A stretch of DNA of 64,000 nucleotides from Pseudomonas brassicacearum subsp. brassicacearum (GCF_008801605.1 NZ_VZPJ01000018.1:1-64000); one strand, 5' to 3'; numbered from the stretch's first letter, positions 54,565 to 63,963 are shown. Notes: generated by a model from the sequence alone, not told the origin. Program-made: numbers and translations.

Positions 54565-55776
54565 ATGCTTCTGATCGCTTTTCTCGGCGGGATCCTGACG
54601 ATCCTCAGCCCCTGTATTCTTCCGGTGGTGCCGTTTCTGTTTGCCCGGGCCGATCGCTCCCGTGGCTCGGTGCTGCTGACCCTTGGCGGCATGGTGCTGA
54701 CGTTTGCCCTGGTCTCCAGCCTGGCGGTGGTCAGCAGCGAGTGGGTGCTGCGTGCCAGCAGCGTCGGCCGCCAAGTGGCCTTGGTGGTGATGGTGGTGTT
54801 TGCCTTGTCGCTGATCTTCAGTCGGGTCGGCACCTGGCTGGCGCGGCCGCTGGTCAGCCTGGGCAATCGCCTGGACGCCGGCGCCGGGTGGATGGCCGGG
54901 CCTGTGGCTTCAGTGCTGGTCGGGGTCGCCACCGGGCTGCTCTGGGCACCGTGCGCCGGACCGATACTCGGGGTGATCCTGACCGGGGCCATGCTGCAAG
55001 GCGCCAGCGCACAAACCAGCCTGCTGTTGCTCGCCTACGGCCTGGGCAGCGCCTTGTCCCTGGGCACGCTGATTCTGGCCGGGCGTGGACTGGTCGGACG
55101 CCTGAAACTCTCGCTGCCGATCACCACCTGGCTGCGCCGGGGAACAGGGGTGGCGGTATTGCTGGCGGCCGTGGCAATTGGTACCGGGGCGGATGACCGC
55201 TTGTTGGCGGCGACTTCCTCCCAACAATCGGCCAGCTTGGAAAAAAGCCTGCTGGAGAACGTGCCCAAGGCCATCGACTATGTGGTGAGCAAGGCCGGCG
55301 CAAGTTCCATGCCGGCCCTCGAATCCCAGGGCGCCATGCCTGCGCTGGACGGCGCGGTGCAATGGCTGAACTCGCCCCCGCTGAGCAGCGAATCACTCAG
55401 GGGCAAGGTGGTGCTGGTGGACTTCTGGACCTACGACTGCATCAACTGCCAGCACACCTTGCCCTATGTGAACGGTTGGGCGAAGAAGTATGAAAAGGAC
55501 GGGCTGGTGGTGATCGGTGTCCACACCCCGGAGTACGGCTACGAGAAAATCATCGACAACGTGCGCGAGCAGGTGCGCAAGCTGGACATCCATTATCCGG
55601 TGGCGATCGATAATCAGTATGCGATCTGGCGTGCTTTCAACAATCAGTACTGGCCGGCTCATTACTTCATCGATGCCAAGGGGCTGGTGCGCTACAGCCA
55701 TTTTGGCGAAGGACGCTATGGCGAGCAGGAGCAGGTGATCCAGCAACTGCTGCAGGAGGCGAAGGCGGGCCAATGA
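54565..55776 (+). CDS. CcdA-thioredoxin fusion (DipZ-like thiol-disulfide transporter)
   Basis: 403 residues. The first 220 form a CcdA/DsbD-beta-like membrane domain of six helices with the two redox Cys in SPCIL (C17) and APCAGP (about 130). A linker of about 55 residues leads to a periplasmic thioredoxin/TlpA domain with the active site Y-D-C292-I-N-C295 and cis-Pro region (QYWPAHYFID). It carries reducing power across the inner membrane to periplasmic thiols, here in one chain. GAGGTGT just upstream supports the ATG. Stand-alone gene. Confidence 0.92.
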   Translation: MLLIAFLGGILTILSPCILPVVPFLFARADRSRGSVLLTLGGMVLTFALVSSLAVVSSEWVLRASSVGRQVALVVMVVFALSLIFSRVGTWLARPLVSLGNRLDAGAGWMAGPVASVLVGVATGLLWAPCAGPILGVILTGAMLQGASAQTSLLLLAYGLGSALSLGTLILAGRGLVGRLKLSLPITTWLRRGTGVAVLLAAVAIGTGADDRLLAATSSQQSASLEKSLLENVPKAIDYVVSKAGASSMPALESQGAMPALDGAVQWLNSPPLSSESLRGKVVLVDFWTYDCINCQHTLPYVNGWAKKYEKDGLVVIGVHTPEYGYEKIIDNVREQVRKLDIHYPVAIDNQYAIWRAFNNQYWPAHYFIDAKGLVRYSHFGEGRYGEQEQVIQQLLQEAKAGQ

Positions 55777-55810
55777 CCGTGGCGAGGGAGCTTGCTATTG
55801 GCAAGGGGAT

Positions 55811-55900
55811 CTGTGGGAGCAAGGCTTGCCCGCGATGAAGTTCGCACGGTCTATCGGGAACCGAGTCGTCTGCTTCGCGGGCAAGCCTTGCTCCCACAGA
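55811..55900. repeat. Inverted REP-like pair downstream of the dipZ-like gene
   Basis: CTGTGGGAGCAAGGCTTGCCCGCGAT and inverse TTCGCGGGCAAGCCTTGCTCCCACAG, near-identical to the pair at hxcP (22169). Fragments of the TGTGGCGAGGGG repeat flank it on both sides. Confidence 0.9.
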
Positions 55901-55998
55901 TAATCCCCTAGCCACAAAAATTGCACAGCCGTGCTGGCCCCTTGCTCAGTTACATAAGGTCAAACTTCTTTCCTTTCAGAAAGTTGGGCGACAAACCT

Positions 55999-56328
55999 AT
56001 GCGTATTTCTATGTGGGTCGTGGCGACGTTTCTCCTGGCCGCCGTTTCGCTTGAGGCCCAGGCCAGGGCGCTGACGCAAAACCAGCAGTCGGTGTGCCGC
56101 TGGGGTTCGGATATCGCGGCAGGGGCGCAGGCGTCGAAGCTTTCCGGCGTCAGCCTGTACGGCGCGCGCAAGAAGCTGCAAGTGCGCAAGTTTCCCCGGC
56201 CCTGGATGCGCATGACCGCCCTGGGCATTACCGAGCAGACCTACAACAGCGCCTCGCGTCTCAAGCCGGTCGCAGTCAAGCAGACCTACTACGAACAATG
56301 TGTACGTCACGAACTGGCGCGACGATAG
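55999..56328 (+). CDS. Small exported protein of unknown function
   Basis: 109 residues from ATG 55999. Signal peptide MRISMWVVATFLLAAVSLEAQARA; mature part basic, with two Cys (QQSVCRWGSDIA and YYEQCVRHELARR) that could form a disulfide. I do not recognise a family. The ribosome-binding site is weak, so the start rests on the signal peptide. Convergent with acoR, four bases between stops. Confidence 0.7.
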   Translation: MRISMWVVATFLLAAVSLEAQARALTQNQQSVCRWGSDIAAGAQASKLSGVSLYGARKKLQVRKFPRPWMRMTALGITEQTYNSASRLKPVAVKQTYYEQCVRHELARR

Positions 56329-56332
56329 GCCC

Positions 56333-58198
56333 TCAGGCCGGGCTGCGGCCTGGCATTTCGATGCCATGCAGGTTTACCCGTCGATACAGGGTCGCCCGGG
56401 AAATGCCCAGGGCCCGGGCGGCGGCGGTGGGTTTCCAGCGGTGGCGCACCAAGGCATCGAGCAGTGCCTGGCGTTCCGGGCTGGCGCTCGGTTCCGGTCC
56501 GTGGTCGGTGACGTCCACGCGGTGCATTGACTCGGGCAGGTGGCTGAGCTGGACCACGCTGGCTTCGCACACCGCGCACGCATAACGCAGCACATGGCGC
56601 AGCTGGCGCACATTGCCCGGCCAGTGATAGCCGAGCAGGCATTCCAGGGCCGCGCTGCTCAATTGCACTGTTGCCCCGCACAGCGTCGACTCCTCGGCAA
56701 GAATTCGATTGATCAACGCCAGCCGATCGCTGCGTTCGCGCAACGGGGGCAGTTGGAAGCGCGCGCCACCCAGGCGGAAATACAAATCCTCGCGAAACTC
56801 GCCGGCGGCCACCAGGGTCTCCAGGTCGCGGTGGGTGGCGCAGATCACCTGGATGTCCACGGCCTTGCGACGGGACGCGCCCAGCGGCGCCACTTCACCC
56901 TCGGCCAATACGCGTAGCAGGCGGGTCTGCAAGGCCAGCGGCATGTCGCCGATTTCATCCAGGAACAAGGTGCCGCCATCGGCCTGTTGCAACAGGCCCT
57001 GCATGCCCTTGGCCGAGGCGCCGGTGAAGGCGCCGGCGACGTAGCCGAACAGTTCGCTCTCGATCAGGCTTTCCGGAATAGCGGCGCAATTCAACGCCAC
57101 GAAAGGGCGATCACGGCGCTGGCTGGCCTGGTGCAACTGACGGGCGAACACTTCCTTGCCGGAACCGGTTTCGCCCTGGATCAGCACCGGCAGGTTGCGA
57201 TCTTTCACCCGCACCGCCAGGCGCAGGCTGTCGGCCAGGCGTGGATCGATCTCCAACGGGGTCATCGCCACCCGCGAACGTGAACTGGCCCGCTGGCGCG
57301 GCGCGCTCAAGCGCCCGTGCATGGCGTGGTCGAGCGAGCAGAGGCTTTCGTCCCGGGCACGGTGCAGCAACTGCTGGTCGAACACCTGGCCGATGTGTTG
57401 CGGCAACTGCCCGTAATGTTGCAGCAGGTACTGGCGGGCGGCCGGGTTCAAGGCTTGCAGGCAACCGTCGTCGTCCCAGGCGAACAGGAAGTCCGGCTGG
57501 CTGTCGACGTAGCCGGCGTTGCGATGGGCCCGCAGCACCCAGTAACCCTGGGCGCTGCTCATGAAAAACGCCTGTTCGATCTCCCGGGCGCTCTGCACCA
57601 CCATTTGCCGGATCAGGTGCTGCGAGCGCCGATCATCCGGCGAGCGCACCGCCGAGACGTCCAGCACCCCGAGCAATTCGCCCTGGGGATCGAAGACCGG
57701 CGCGGCGGAGCAGGTCAGGCCAATGAACGCCGCCCGGAAATGGTCGCGCTTGTGCACCGTCACCGGGGCCTTGGCCGTGAGCACCGCCGCCACGCCGCAG
57801 GTGCCTTCCTCGCCCTCCGACCAACAGGTGCCCAGGTACAGCCCGGCCTTGCGGCAGTCATTGCGAATCGTGGTTTCCACCCGGTAGTCGATGGTCTGGC
57901 CCTGGGCATCGGTCAGTAGCACGCAGTAGTCGGCATCGCGGACCCGGCCATGGAGGCGAGCCACTTCTTCGCTGGCGATATTGAGGAACAGCTCGGAGCG
58001 TTCACGGCATTGCTTGAGCACGTCCTGGGACAGGATGCGCGGGCCCTGCAGCGAACCGGGGTCCAGGTGATGTTGCTCCATGGACCGGCGCCAGGAGTCG
58101 AGGATCAGGTCCGGGACGGGCAGTTGTGGCAATTGGTTCGCGTTTTTCACCACGCGGCTGACGCAATCCACGTGCGCCCGGGAGTGAGCGGAAAGCAT
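56333..58198 (-). CDS. acoR: AcoR, sigma-54-dependent activator of acetoin catabolism
   Basis: 621 residues. An N-terminal GAF-type sensor (about 60-200) is followed by a central AAA+ domain with Walker A GETGSGKE near 340, the sigma-54 contact loop GAFTGA near 400 and Walker B GGTLFLDEIGD near 425. A Fis-type HTH closes the protein (AAARALGISRATLYRRVNLHGIEM). The family responds to acetoin or its breakdown signal. It is divergent from acoXABC, whose promoter is of sigma-54 type, which confirms the assignment. Confidence 0.94.
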   Translation of the reverse strand: MLSAHSRAHVDCVSRVVKNANQLPQLPVPDLILDSWRRSMEQHHLDPGSLQGPRILSQDVLKQCRERSELFLNIASEEVARLHGRVRDADYCVLLTDAQGQTIDYRVETTIRNDCRKAGLYLGTCWSEGEEGTCGVAAVLTAKAPVTVHKRDHFRAAFIGLTCSAAPVFDPQGELLGVLDVSAVRSPDDRRSQHLIRQMVVQSAREIEQAFFMSSAQGYWVLRAHRNAGYVDSQPDFLFAWDDDGCLQALNPAARQYLLQHYGQLPQHIGQVFDQQLLHRARDESLCSLDHAMHGRLSAPRQRASSRSRVAMTPLEIDPRLADSLRLAVRVKDRNLPVLIQGETGSGKEVFARQLHQASQRRDRPFVALNCAAIPESLIESELFGYVAGAFTGASAKGMQGLLQQADGGTLFLDEIGDMPLALQTRLLRVLAEGEVAPLGASRRKAVDIQVICATHRDLETLVAAGEFREDLYFRLGGARFQLPPLRERSDRLALINRILAEESTLCGATVQLSSAALECLLGYHWPGNVRQLRHVLRYACAVCEASVVQLSHLPESMHRVDVTDHGPEPSASPERQALLDALVRHRWKPTAAARALGISRATLYRRVNLHGIEMPGRSPA

Positions 58199-58288
58199 AG
58201 AGGCCTCCGATTCAGCTTCTTATCGTTGTGCGCACATTAAGCGCCGTTCGCCGGGTGCAGACAAGCTCGACGGGTTCTTCGGGCGGTG

Positions 58289-58305
58289 TGAGACGCCACG
58301 TCTCA
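58289..58305. promoter_or_regulatory. Candidate AcoR binding palindrome
   Basis: TGAGACGCCACGTCTCA is a near-perfect dyad about 135 bases upstream of the sigma-54 promoter. A further half-site GCGTCTCAC occurs at 58341-58349. Distance and symmetry fit an enhancer site for AcoR. Confidence 0.65.
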
Positions 58306-58423
58306 GAGTCTCGCCGAAACCTCGTGCAGGCTGACATGGGGCGTCTCACCGGGGCTCGGTTCGCTTCATCGAAAATCCCATGGGGGCCGCTCTGGCCCGG
58401 GCTTTTAGCAGGTTTTTTTTACA

Positions 58424-58442
58424 ACTGGCACCGCCCTTGCTC
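58424..58442 (+). promoter_or_regulatory. Sigma-54 promoter of the acoXABC-adh operon
   Basis: CTGGCACCGCCCTTGCT gives GG at 58427-58428 and GC at 58439-58440, the exact 12 bp offset of the -24/-12 consensus TGGCAC-N5-TTGC. Transcription should start near 58452, about 40 bases before the first coding ORF. Confidence 0.93.
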
Positions 58443-58493
58443 TACCTCTGGGGCCCGCTCGACGGGTCATCCAATAATAACAACGAGGTGTCT

Positions 58494-58544
58494 ATGGTTT
58501 CCTGCCCAGGCCGTGTGCCTGCCCCCTCCACGGTGGTGTCATGA
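58494..58544 (+). CDS. 16-codon upstream ORF overlapping acoX
   Basis: ATG at 58494 has GAGG seven bases upstream (AACGAGGTGTCT) and encodes MVSCPGRVPAPSTVVS, stopping with the TGA that overlaps the acoX ATG (ATGA, 58541-58544). acoX itself has no clear ribosome-binding site, so translation of this leader may deliver ribosomes to acoX. It could also be a chance ORF. Confidence 0.45.
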   Translation: MVSCPGRVPAPSTVVS

Positions 58545-59614
58545 GTCGCCGGCCATTGACCGTGGGCATCATCGCCAACCCTGCATCGGGCCGTGACGTG
58601 CGGCGCCTGACCGCCAATGCCGGGTTGTTTTCCAGCACTGACAAGGTCTCGGTGATCCAGCGCCTGCTAGCCGCTTTCGGTGCCACCGGCATCGAACAGG
58701 TGTTGATGCCCACCGACATGATTGGCATGGCCGCCGCCGTGCTGAAGAACAGCCACAGCCGCCAGGCCCGCAGCAGCCACTGGCCGGCCCTGGAGTTTCT
58801 CGACCTGACCCTGCGCCAGACCGTCGAAGACACCCGCCGGGCCGCACGCCTGATGGCCGAGCGCGAGGTGGCGCTGATCGCCGTGCTTGGCGGCGACGGC
58901 ACCCACAAGGCGGTGGCCGCCGAAGTGGGGGACATCCCGTTGCTGACCCTGTCCACCGGCACCAACAACGCCTTTCCCGAACTGCGCGAGGCCACCAGTG
59001 CCGGCTTGGCCGGAGGGTTGTACGCCAGTGGCCGAATCCCGGATTCGATCGGCTTGCGCCGCAACAAGCGCTTGTTGGTCTGTGATGCCGGACGTGGCTT
59101 GCGCGAAGTCGCCCTGGTGGACGTCGCCGTGTCGCCGCTGCGGTTTGTCGGCGCCCGGGCGATCAGTCGCGCACAGGACCTGGCCGAAGTCTTCGTGACT
59201 TTCGCCGAACCGCAATCCATTGGCCTGTCGGCGCTGTGCGGCTTGTGGTTTCCGGTGTCACGCCAGGCACCGGGTGGTGCCTGGATGCGCCTGGACCCGC
59301 AATCCCCCGAAGCGCTGCTGGTGCCGCTTGCGCCAGGGCTGCTGCAAGGCTGTGGCGTGCTCGCTGCCGGGCCCCTGGAACCTGGAATCGCCCACGGCCT
59401 GTCGCTCTCCAGCGGCACCCTGGCCCTGGATGGCGAACGGGAAATCGAATTCAACGCGCGGGACCGGCCCACGGTCACCCTCGATGCAGGCGGCCCGCTG
59501 AGCATCGACGTCAATGCGGTGCTGGCCTACGCCGCGCAACACCGTTTGCTGGCCATCGGCCGCGAACACCCGCAACACCCTCTGAATCTTCAAGAAGACA
59601 CCCCAGGAGAATAA
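58541..59614 (+). CDS. acoX: AcoX, ATP-NAD kinase-like protein of the acetoin operon
   Basis: 357 residues. The NAD-kinase-type motif LGGDGTHKAV is near residue 127 and the N-terminal TVGIIANPASGRDVRR matches the AcoX family. Its exact role in acetoin breakdown is unknown, although the gene is regularly first in aco operons. It begins in the stop of a short upstream ORF and ends three bases before acoA. Confidence 0.92.
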   Translation: MSRRPLTVGIIANPASGRDVRRLTANAGLFSSTDKVSVIQRLLAAFGATGIEQVLMPTDMIGMAAAVLKNSHSRQARSSHWPALEFLDLTLRQTVEDTRRAARLMAEREVALIAVLGGDGTHKAVAAEVGDIPLLTLSTGTNNAFPELREATSAGLAGGLYASGRIPDSIGLRRNKRLLVCDAGRGLREVALVDVAVSPLRFVGARAISRAQDLAEVFVTFAEPQSIGLSALCGLWFPVSRQAPGGAWMRLDPQSPEALLVPLAPGLLQGCGVLAAGPLEPGIAHGLSLSSGTLALDGEREIEFNARDRPTVTLDAGGPLSIDVNAVLAYAAQHRLLAIGREHPQHPLNLQEDTPGE

Positions 59615-59616
59615 AA

Positions 59617-60594
59617 ATGTCGACACCGCTCACCCACGATCAACTGCTGCACGCCTACCAGGTGATGCGCACCATCCGCGCCTTCGAAGAGCGCCTGCAC
59701 GTGGAGTTCGCTACTGGCGAGATTCCCGGTTTCGTCCACCTGTATGCCGGCGAAGAAGCCTCGGCCGCCGGTGTCATGGCCCACCTGGGCGATGACGATT
59801 GCATCGCGTCCAACCACCGTGGTCACGGCCATTGCATCGCCAAGGGCGTGGACGTCTACGGGATGATGGCCGAGATCTATGGCAAGAAAACCGGCGTCTG
59901 CCAAGGCAAGGGCGGTTCGATGCACATCGCCGATTTCGAGAAGGGCATGCTCGGTGCCAATGGCATTGTCGGTGCCGGCGCGCCGCTGGTGGTGGGCGCC
60001 GCACTGGCGGCCCGGCTCAAGGGCACCGACAGCGTTGCCGTGGTGTTTTTCGGCGACGGCGGCTCCAACGAGGGCGCGGTGTTCGAAGCCATGAACATGG
60101 CCTCGGTGTGGAACCTGCCGTGCCTGTTCATCGCCGAAAACAATGGCTACGCCGAAGCCACCGCCTCCAATTGGTCGGTGGCCTGCGATCACATCGCCGA
60201 CCGTGCGGCCGGGTTCGGCATGCCCGGGGTGACGGTGGATGGCTTTGACTTCTTTGCCGTGCATGAGGCCGCCGGGGCCGCCGTCGAACGCGCCCGTGCC
60301 GGGGAAGGGCCGTCGCTGATCGAGGTCAAGCTGACGCGCTACTACGGTCACTTCGAGGGCGACGCCCAGACCTATCGGGCGCCCGACGAGGTCAAGCATT
60401 TTCGCGAGAACCAGGACTGCCTGATGCAGTTCCGCGAGCGCACCACCCGAGCCGGCTTGCTCACCGTCGAGCAGTTGGACCAGATCGACAAGGAGGTGGA
60501 CATGCTGATTGAAAACGCCGTGAACAAGGCCAAATCCGATCCCAAGCCCACCGCGGCGGACCTGCTGACCGACGTCTACGTCAGCTATCCCTGA
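59617..60594 (+). CDS. acoA: AcoA, acetoin dehydrogenase E1 alpha subunit
   Basis: 325 residues. E1-alpha ThDP motif GDGGSNEGAVFEAMNMASVWNLP near residue 145 and family regions GKGGSMHIADFEKGMLG and YYGHFEGDAQTYR are intact. With AcoB it cleaves acetoin to acetaldehyde and a lipoyl-bound acetyl group. AGGAGA six bases upstream fixes the start; the longer frame from 59236 lies inside acoX. Confidence 0.95.
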   Translation: MSTPLTHDQLLHAYQVMRTIRAFEERLHVEFATGEIPGFVHLYAGEEASAAGVMAHLGDDDCIASNHRGHGHCIAKGVDVYGMMAEIYGKKTGVCQGKGGSMHIADFEKGMLGANGIVGAGAPLVVGAALAARLKGTDSVAVVFFGDGGSNEGAVFEAMNMASVWNLPCLFIAENNGYAEATASNWSVACDHIADRAAGFGMPGVTVDGFDFFAVHEAAGAAVERARAGEGPSLIEVKLTRYYGHFEGDAQTYRAPDEVKHFRENQDCLMQFRERTTRAGLLTVEQLDQIDKEVDMLIENAVNKAKSDPKPTAADLLTDVYVSYP

Positions 60595-60630
60595 ACGCCC
60601 CCCTGAATAACAACAATAGAGAATCCCATC

Positions 60631-61647
60631 ATGGCGAGAAAAATCAGCTATCAGCAGGCAATCAACGAGGCCCTGGCCCAGGAAATGCGCCGCGACCCCA
60701 GCGTCTTCATCATGGGTGAGGACGTGGCCGGTGGTGCTGGCGCACCCGGTGAAAACGACGCCTGGGGCGGTGTGCTCGGCGTTACCAAGGGGCTTTACGC
60801 CCAGTTCCCCGGACGCGTGCTGGACACGCCGCTGTCGGAAATCGGTTACGTCGGCGCGGCGGTCGGGGCCGCCACCTGCGGCGTGCGCCCGGTGTGCGAA
60901 CTGATGTTCGTCGACTTTGCCGGGTGCTGCCTGGACCAGATCCTCAACCAGGCGGCGAAGTTTCGCTACATGTTCGGCGGCAAGGCCTCCACGCCCCTGG
61001 TGATCCGCACCATGGTCGGCGCCGGCCTGCGCGCCGCCGCCCAGCATTCGCAGATGCTCACGTCGTTGTGGACGCACATTCCGGGACTCAAAGTAGTGTG
61101 CCCGTCATCGCCTTACGACGCCAAGGGCCTGCTGATCCAGGCGATCCGCGACAACGACCCGGTGATCTTCTGCGAGCACAAGTTGCTCTACAGCATGCAG
61201 GGCGAGGTGCCGGAAGAGCTCTACACCATTCCCTTTGGCGAGGCCAACTTCCTGCGTGACGGCAAGGACGTGACCCTCGTGTCCTACGGGCGCACCGTCA
61301 ACACCGCGATGGACGCGGCGCGCAGCCTGGCCGGGCGTGGCATCGACTGCGAAGTCATCGACCTGCGCACCACCAGCCCATTGGACGAGGACAGCATCCT
61401 GGAAAGTGTCGAGAAGACCGGGCGCCTGGTGGTGATCGATGAGGCCAACCCACGCTGTTCCATGGCCACCGATATTTCGGCGCTGGTGGCGCAAAAAGCC
61501 TTTGGCGCGCTCAAGGCGCCGATTGAAATGGTCACCGCGCCGCACACTCCGGTGCCGTTCTCCGATTCGCTGGAAGACCTGTACATCCCTGACGCGGCGA
61601 AGATCGAACAAGCCGTGCTCAACGTGATCGAGTGGAGCAAGCGCTGA
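60631..61647 (+). CDS. acoB: AcoB, acetoin dehydrogenase E1 beta subunit
   Basis: 338 residues, full-length transketolase-like beta subunit (ALAQEMRRDPSVFIMGEDVAGG near the start, LDTPLSEIGYVGAAVGAA near 65, RTTSPLDEDSILESVEKTGRLVVIDEA near 245). Forms the E1 heterotetramer with AcoA. The stop overlaps the acoC start by one base. Confidence 0.95.
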   Translation: MARKISYQQAINEALAQEMRRDPSVFIMGEDVAGGAGAPGENDAWGGVLGVTKGLYAQFPGRVLDTPLSEIGYVGAAVGAATCGVRPVCELMFVDFAGCCLDQILNQAAKFRYMFGGKASTPLVIRTMVGAGLRAAAQHSQMLTSLWTHIPGLKVVCPSSPYDAKGLLIQAIRDNDPVIFCEHKLLYSMQGEVPEELYTIPFGEANFLRDGKDVTLVSYGRTVNTAMDAARSLAGRGIDCEVIDLRTTSPLDEDSILESVEKTGRLVVIDEANPRCSMATDISALVAQKAFGALKAPIEMVTAPHTPVPFSDSLEDLYIPDAAKIEQAVLNVIEWSKR

Positions 61648-62759
61648 TGAGCCAGATTCATACCCTGACCATGCCCAAGTGGGGCCTGTCGATGACCGAG
61701 GGCCGGGTCGATGCCTGGCTCAAGGAGGAGGGCCAGGCCATCACCAAGGGCGATGAAGTGATGGACGTGGAGACCGACAAGATCTCCAGCAGCGTCGAGG
61801 CACCGTTTTCCGGAATCCTGCGCCGCCAGATCGCCCGCCAGGACGAAACCCTGGCGGTCGGCGCCTTGCTAGGCATCGTGGTCGACGGCGATGCCAGCGA
61901 GACCGAGATCGATGCGGTCATCGAGCAGTTCCAATCGACCTTTGTGCCCGGCGATGCGGCCGACGAAGACAGTGGACCGAAACCGCAGAAAGTCGAGTTG
62001 GACGGCCGGGTGATCCGCTATTTCGAGCGGGGCGAGGGCGGTACGCCGATGTTGCTGGTGCATGGTTTCGGCGGCGACCTGAACAACTGGCTGTTCAACC
62101 ACGAGGCGTTGGCGGCCGGGCGTCGGGTCATTGCGCTGGACCTGCCGGGCCACGGCGAATCTTCGAAAACCCTGCAACGCGGCGATCTGGACGAATTGAG
62201 CGGCGTGGTGCTGGCCTTGCTCGATCACCTGGACATCAACGCCGCGCATCTGGTGGGGCATTCCATGGGTGGGGCGGTGTCGCTTAACGCCGCACGCCTG
62301 ATGCCCCAGCGAGTCCGGTCGCTGACCTTGATCGGCAGCGCCGGGCTGGGCGCGGAGATCAACGGCAGCTACCTGCAAGGTTTTGTCGAAGCGGCCAACC
62401 GCAACGCCCTCAAGCCGCAACTGGTGCAACTGTTTTCCAATGCCGAACTGGTCAACCGCCAGATGCTCGACGACATGCTCAAGTACAAGCGCCTGGAGGG
62501 CGTGGACGCGGCGCTGCAGCAACTGTCAGCGACGCTGTTCGCCGACGGCCGCCAACAGATGGACTTGCGCGAAGTGGTGCAGGCCGGCGACGTACCGAGC
62601 CTGGTGATCTGGGGCAGCGATGACGCAATCATTCCGGCGGTCCATAGCGAGGGGCTGAGAGCCCAGGTGGAGGTGCTGTCCGGCCAGGGCCACATGGTGC
62701 AAATGGAAGCGGCCGAGCAGGTCAACCGGCTGATCCTCGGCTTCATCGAGCAGCACTGA
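61647..62759 (+). CDS. acoC: AcoC, lipoyl-domain alpha/beta-hydrolase E2 component
   Basis: 370 residues from ATG 61647. The N-terminal lipoyl domain has the lipoylated Lys in DVETDKISS near residue 45. The C-terminal part is an alpha/beta hydrolase (LLVHGFGGDLNNW, nucleophile Ser in VGHSMGGAVS near 210, His in GQGHMVQ near 350). It lacks the usual E2 catalytic domain, the known fused form of AcoC in Pseudomonas. It accepts the acetyl group and passes it to CoA; the hydrolase-fold chemistry is not settled. Confidence 0.93.
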   Translation: MSQIHTLTMPKWGLSMTEGRVDAWLKEEGQAITKGDEVMDVETDKISSSVEAPFSGILRRQIARQDETLAVGALLGIVVDGDASETEIDAVIEQFQSTFVPGDAADEDSGPKPQKVELDGRVIRYFERGEGGTPMLLVHGFGGDLNNWLFNHEALAAGRRVIALDLPGHGESSKTLQRGDLDELSGVVLALLDHLDINAAHLVGHSMGGAVSLNAARLMPQRVRSLTLIGSAGLGAEINGSYLQGFVEAANRNALKPQLVQLFSNAELVNRQMLDDMLKYKRLEGVDAALQQLSATLFADGRQQMDLREVVQAGDVPSLVIWGSDDAIIPAVHSEGLRAQVEVLSGQGHMVQMEAAEQVNRLILGFIEQH

Positions 62760-62813
62760 TCAAGTGGACGGCGACATGCGTCGTCGTCCCTACAAAATTC
62801 TGGAGGCAACGTC

Positions 62814-63908
62814 ATGAACGTTTCAATCAAGCCGACCCGCAGCATGCGCGCCGCCGTCTGGCATGGCCGCAACGACATCCGCGTCGAAGACGTGCCACTG
62901 CCGGTTTCGCCGCCCGCCGGTTGGGTGCAGATCCGCGTGCAATGGTGCGGCATTTGCGGCTCCGACCTGCATGAGTACGTGGCCGGGCCGGTGTTCATCC
63001 CGGTGGACGCCCCACACCCGCTGACCGGTATCAAGGGCCAGTGCATCCTCGGCCATGAGTTCTGCGGCGAGATCGTCGAACTGGGTGCCGGCGTCGAAGG
63101 CTTCAGTGTCGGTGAACCGGTGGCGGCGGACGCCTGTCAGCACTGCGGCACCTGCTATTACTGCACCCACGGGCTCTACAACATTTGCGAGAACCTGGCC
63201 TTCACCGGGCTGATGAACAACGGTGCGTTCGCCGAACTGGTCAACGTACCGGCCAACCTGCTCTATAAACTGCCCGCCGATTTCCCGGCCGAGGCCGGTG
63301 CGTTGATCGAGCCGTTGGCGGTGGGCATGCATGCGGTGAAAAAGGCCGGCAGCCTGCTGGGCCAGAACGTGGTGGTGGTCGGTGCCGGCACCATCGGCCT
63401 GTGCACCATCATGTGCGCCAAGGCCGCCGGCGCGGCTCAGGTGATCGCCCTGGAAATGTCCGGTGCGCGCAAGGCCAAGGCCCTGGAAGTAGGGGCCAGC
63501 CATGTGATCGATCCGAACGAATGCGACGCCCTGGCTGAAGTCCGCCGCCTGACCGGTGGCCTGGGGGCCGATGTCAGTTTCGAATGCATCGGCAACAAGC
63601 ACACCGCGAAACTGGCCATCGACCTGATCCGCAAGGCCGGCAAATGCGTGTTGGTGGGTATCTTCGAGGAACCCAGCCAATTCAATTTCTTCGAACTGGT
63701 CTCCACCGAAAAACAGGTGCTCGGCGCGCTGGCCTACAACGGCGAATTCGCCGATGTGATTGCCTTCATCGCCGATGGGCGCTTGGACATTTCGCCACTG
63801 GTCACGGGTCGCATCCAGCTGGAGCAGATTGTCGGCCAGGGCTTCGAGGAGTTGGTCAATAACAAGGAGCACAACGTGAAAATCATCGTGTCTCCCGCAC
63901 GGATCTGA
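62814..63908 (+). CDS. 2,3-butanediol dehydrogenase (zinc alcohol dehydrogenase family)
   Basis: 364 residues of the medium-chain zinc dehydrogenase family. Catalytic zinc ligands Cys in CGICGSDLHE and the GHEFCGEI His-Glu; structural zinc cluster C-QHC-GTC-YYC near 100-115; Rossmann motif VVGAGTIGLCT near 190. TGGAGG seven bases before the ATG. As last gene of the aco operon it should oxidise 2,3-butanediol to acetoin, feeding AcoAB. Confidence 0.93.
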   Translation: MNVSIKPTRSMRAAVWHGRNDIRVEDVPLPVSPPAGWVQIRVQWCGICGSDLHEYVAGPVFIPVDAPHPLTGIKGQCILGHEFCGEIVELGAGVEGFSVGEPVAADACQHCGTCYYCTHGLYNICENLAFTGLMNNGAFAELVNVPANLLYKLPADFPAEAGALIEPLAVGMHAVKKAGSLLGQNVVVVGAGTIGLCTIMCAKAAGAAQVIALEMSGARKAKALEVGASHVIDPNECDALAEVRRLTGGLGADVSFECIGNKHTAKLAIDLIRKAGKCVLVGIFEEPSQFNFFELVSTEKQVLGALAYNGEFADVIAFIADGRLDISPLVTGRIQLEQIVGQGFEELVNNKEHNVKIIVSPARI

Positions 63909-63931
63909 GAGCGCCTGACGTGGGCGATTTG

Positions 63932-63963
63932 GCGATGGCCGGCAGCGGCCATCGCATTTTTTC
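63932..63963 (+). terminator. Rho-independent terminator of the aco operon
   Basis: GCGATGGCC-GGCAGC-GGCCATCGC, a 9 bp perfect stem, followed by ATTTTTT, 23 bases after the dehydrogenase stop. The remaining 37 bases to the window end show nothing further. Confidence 0.92.
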
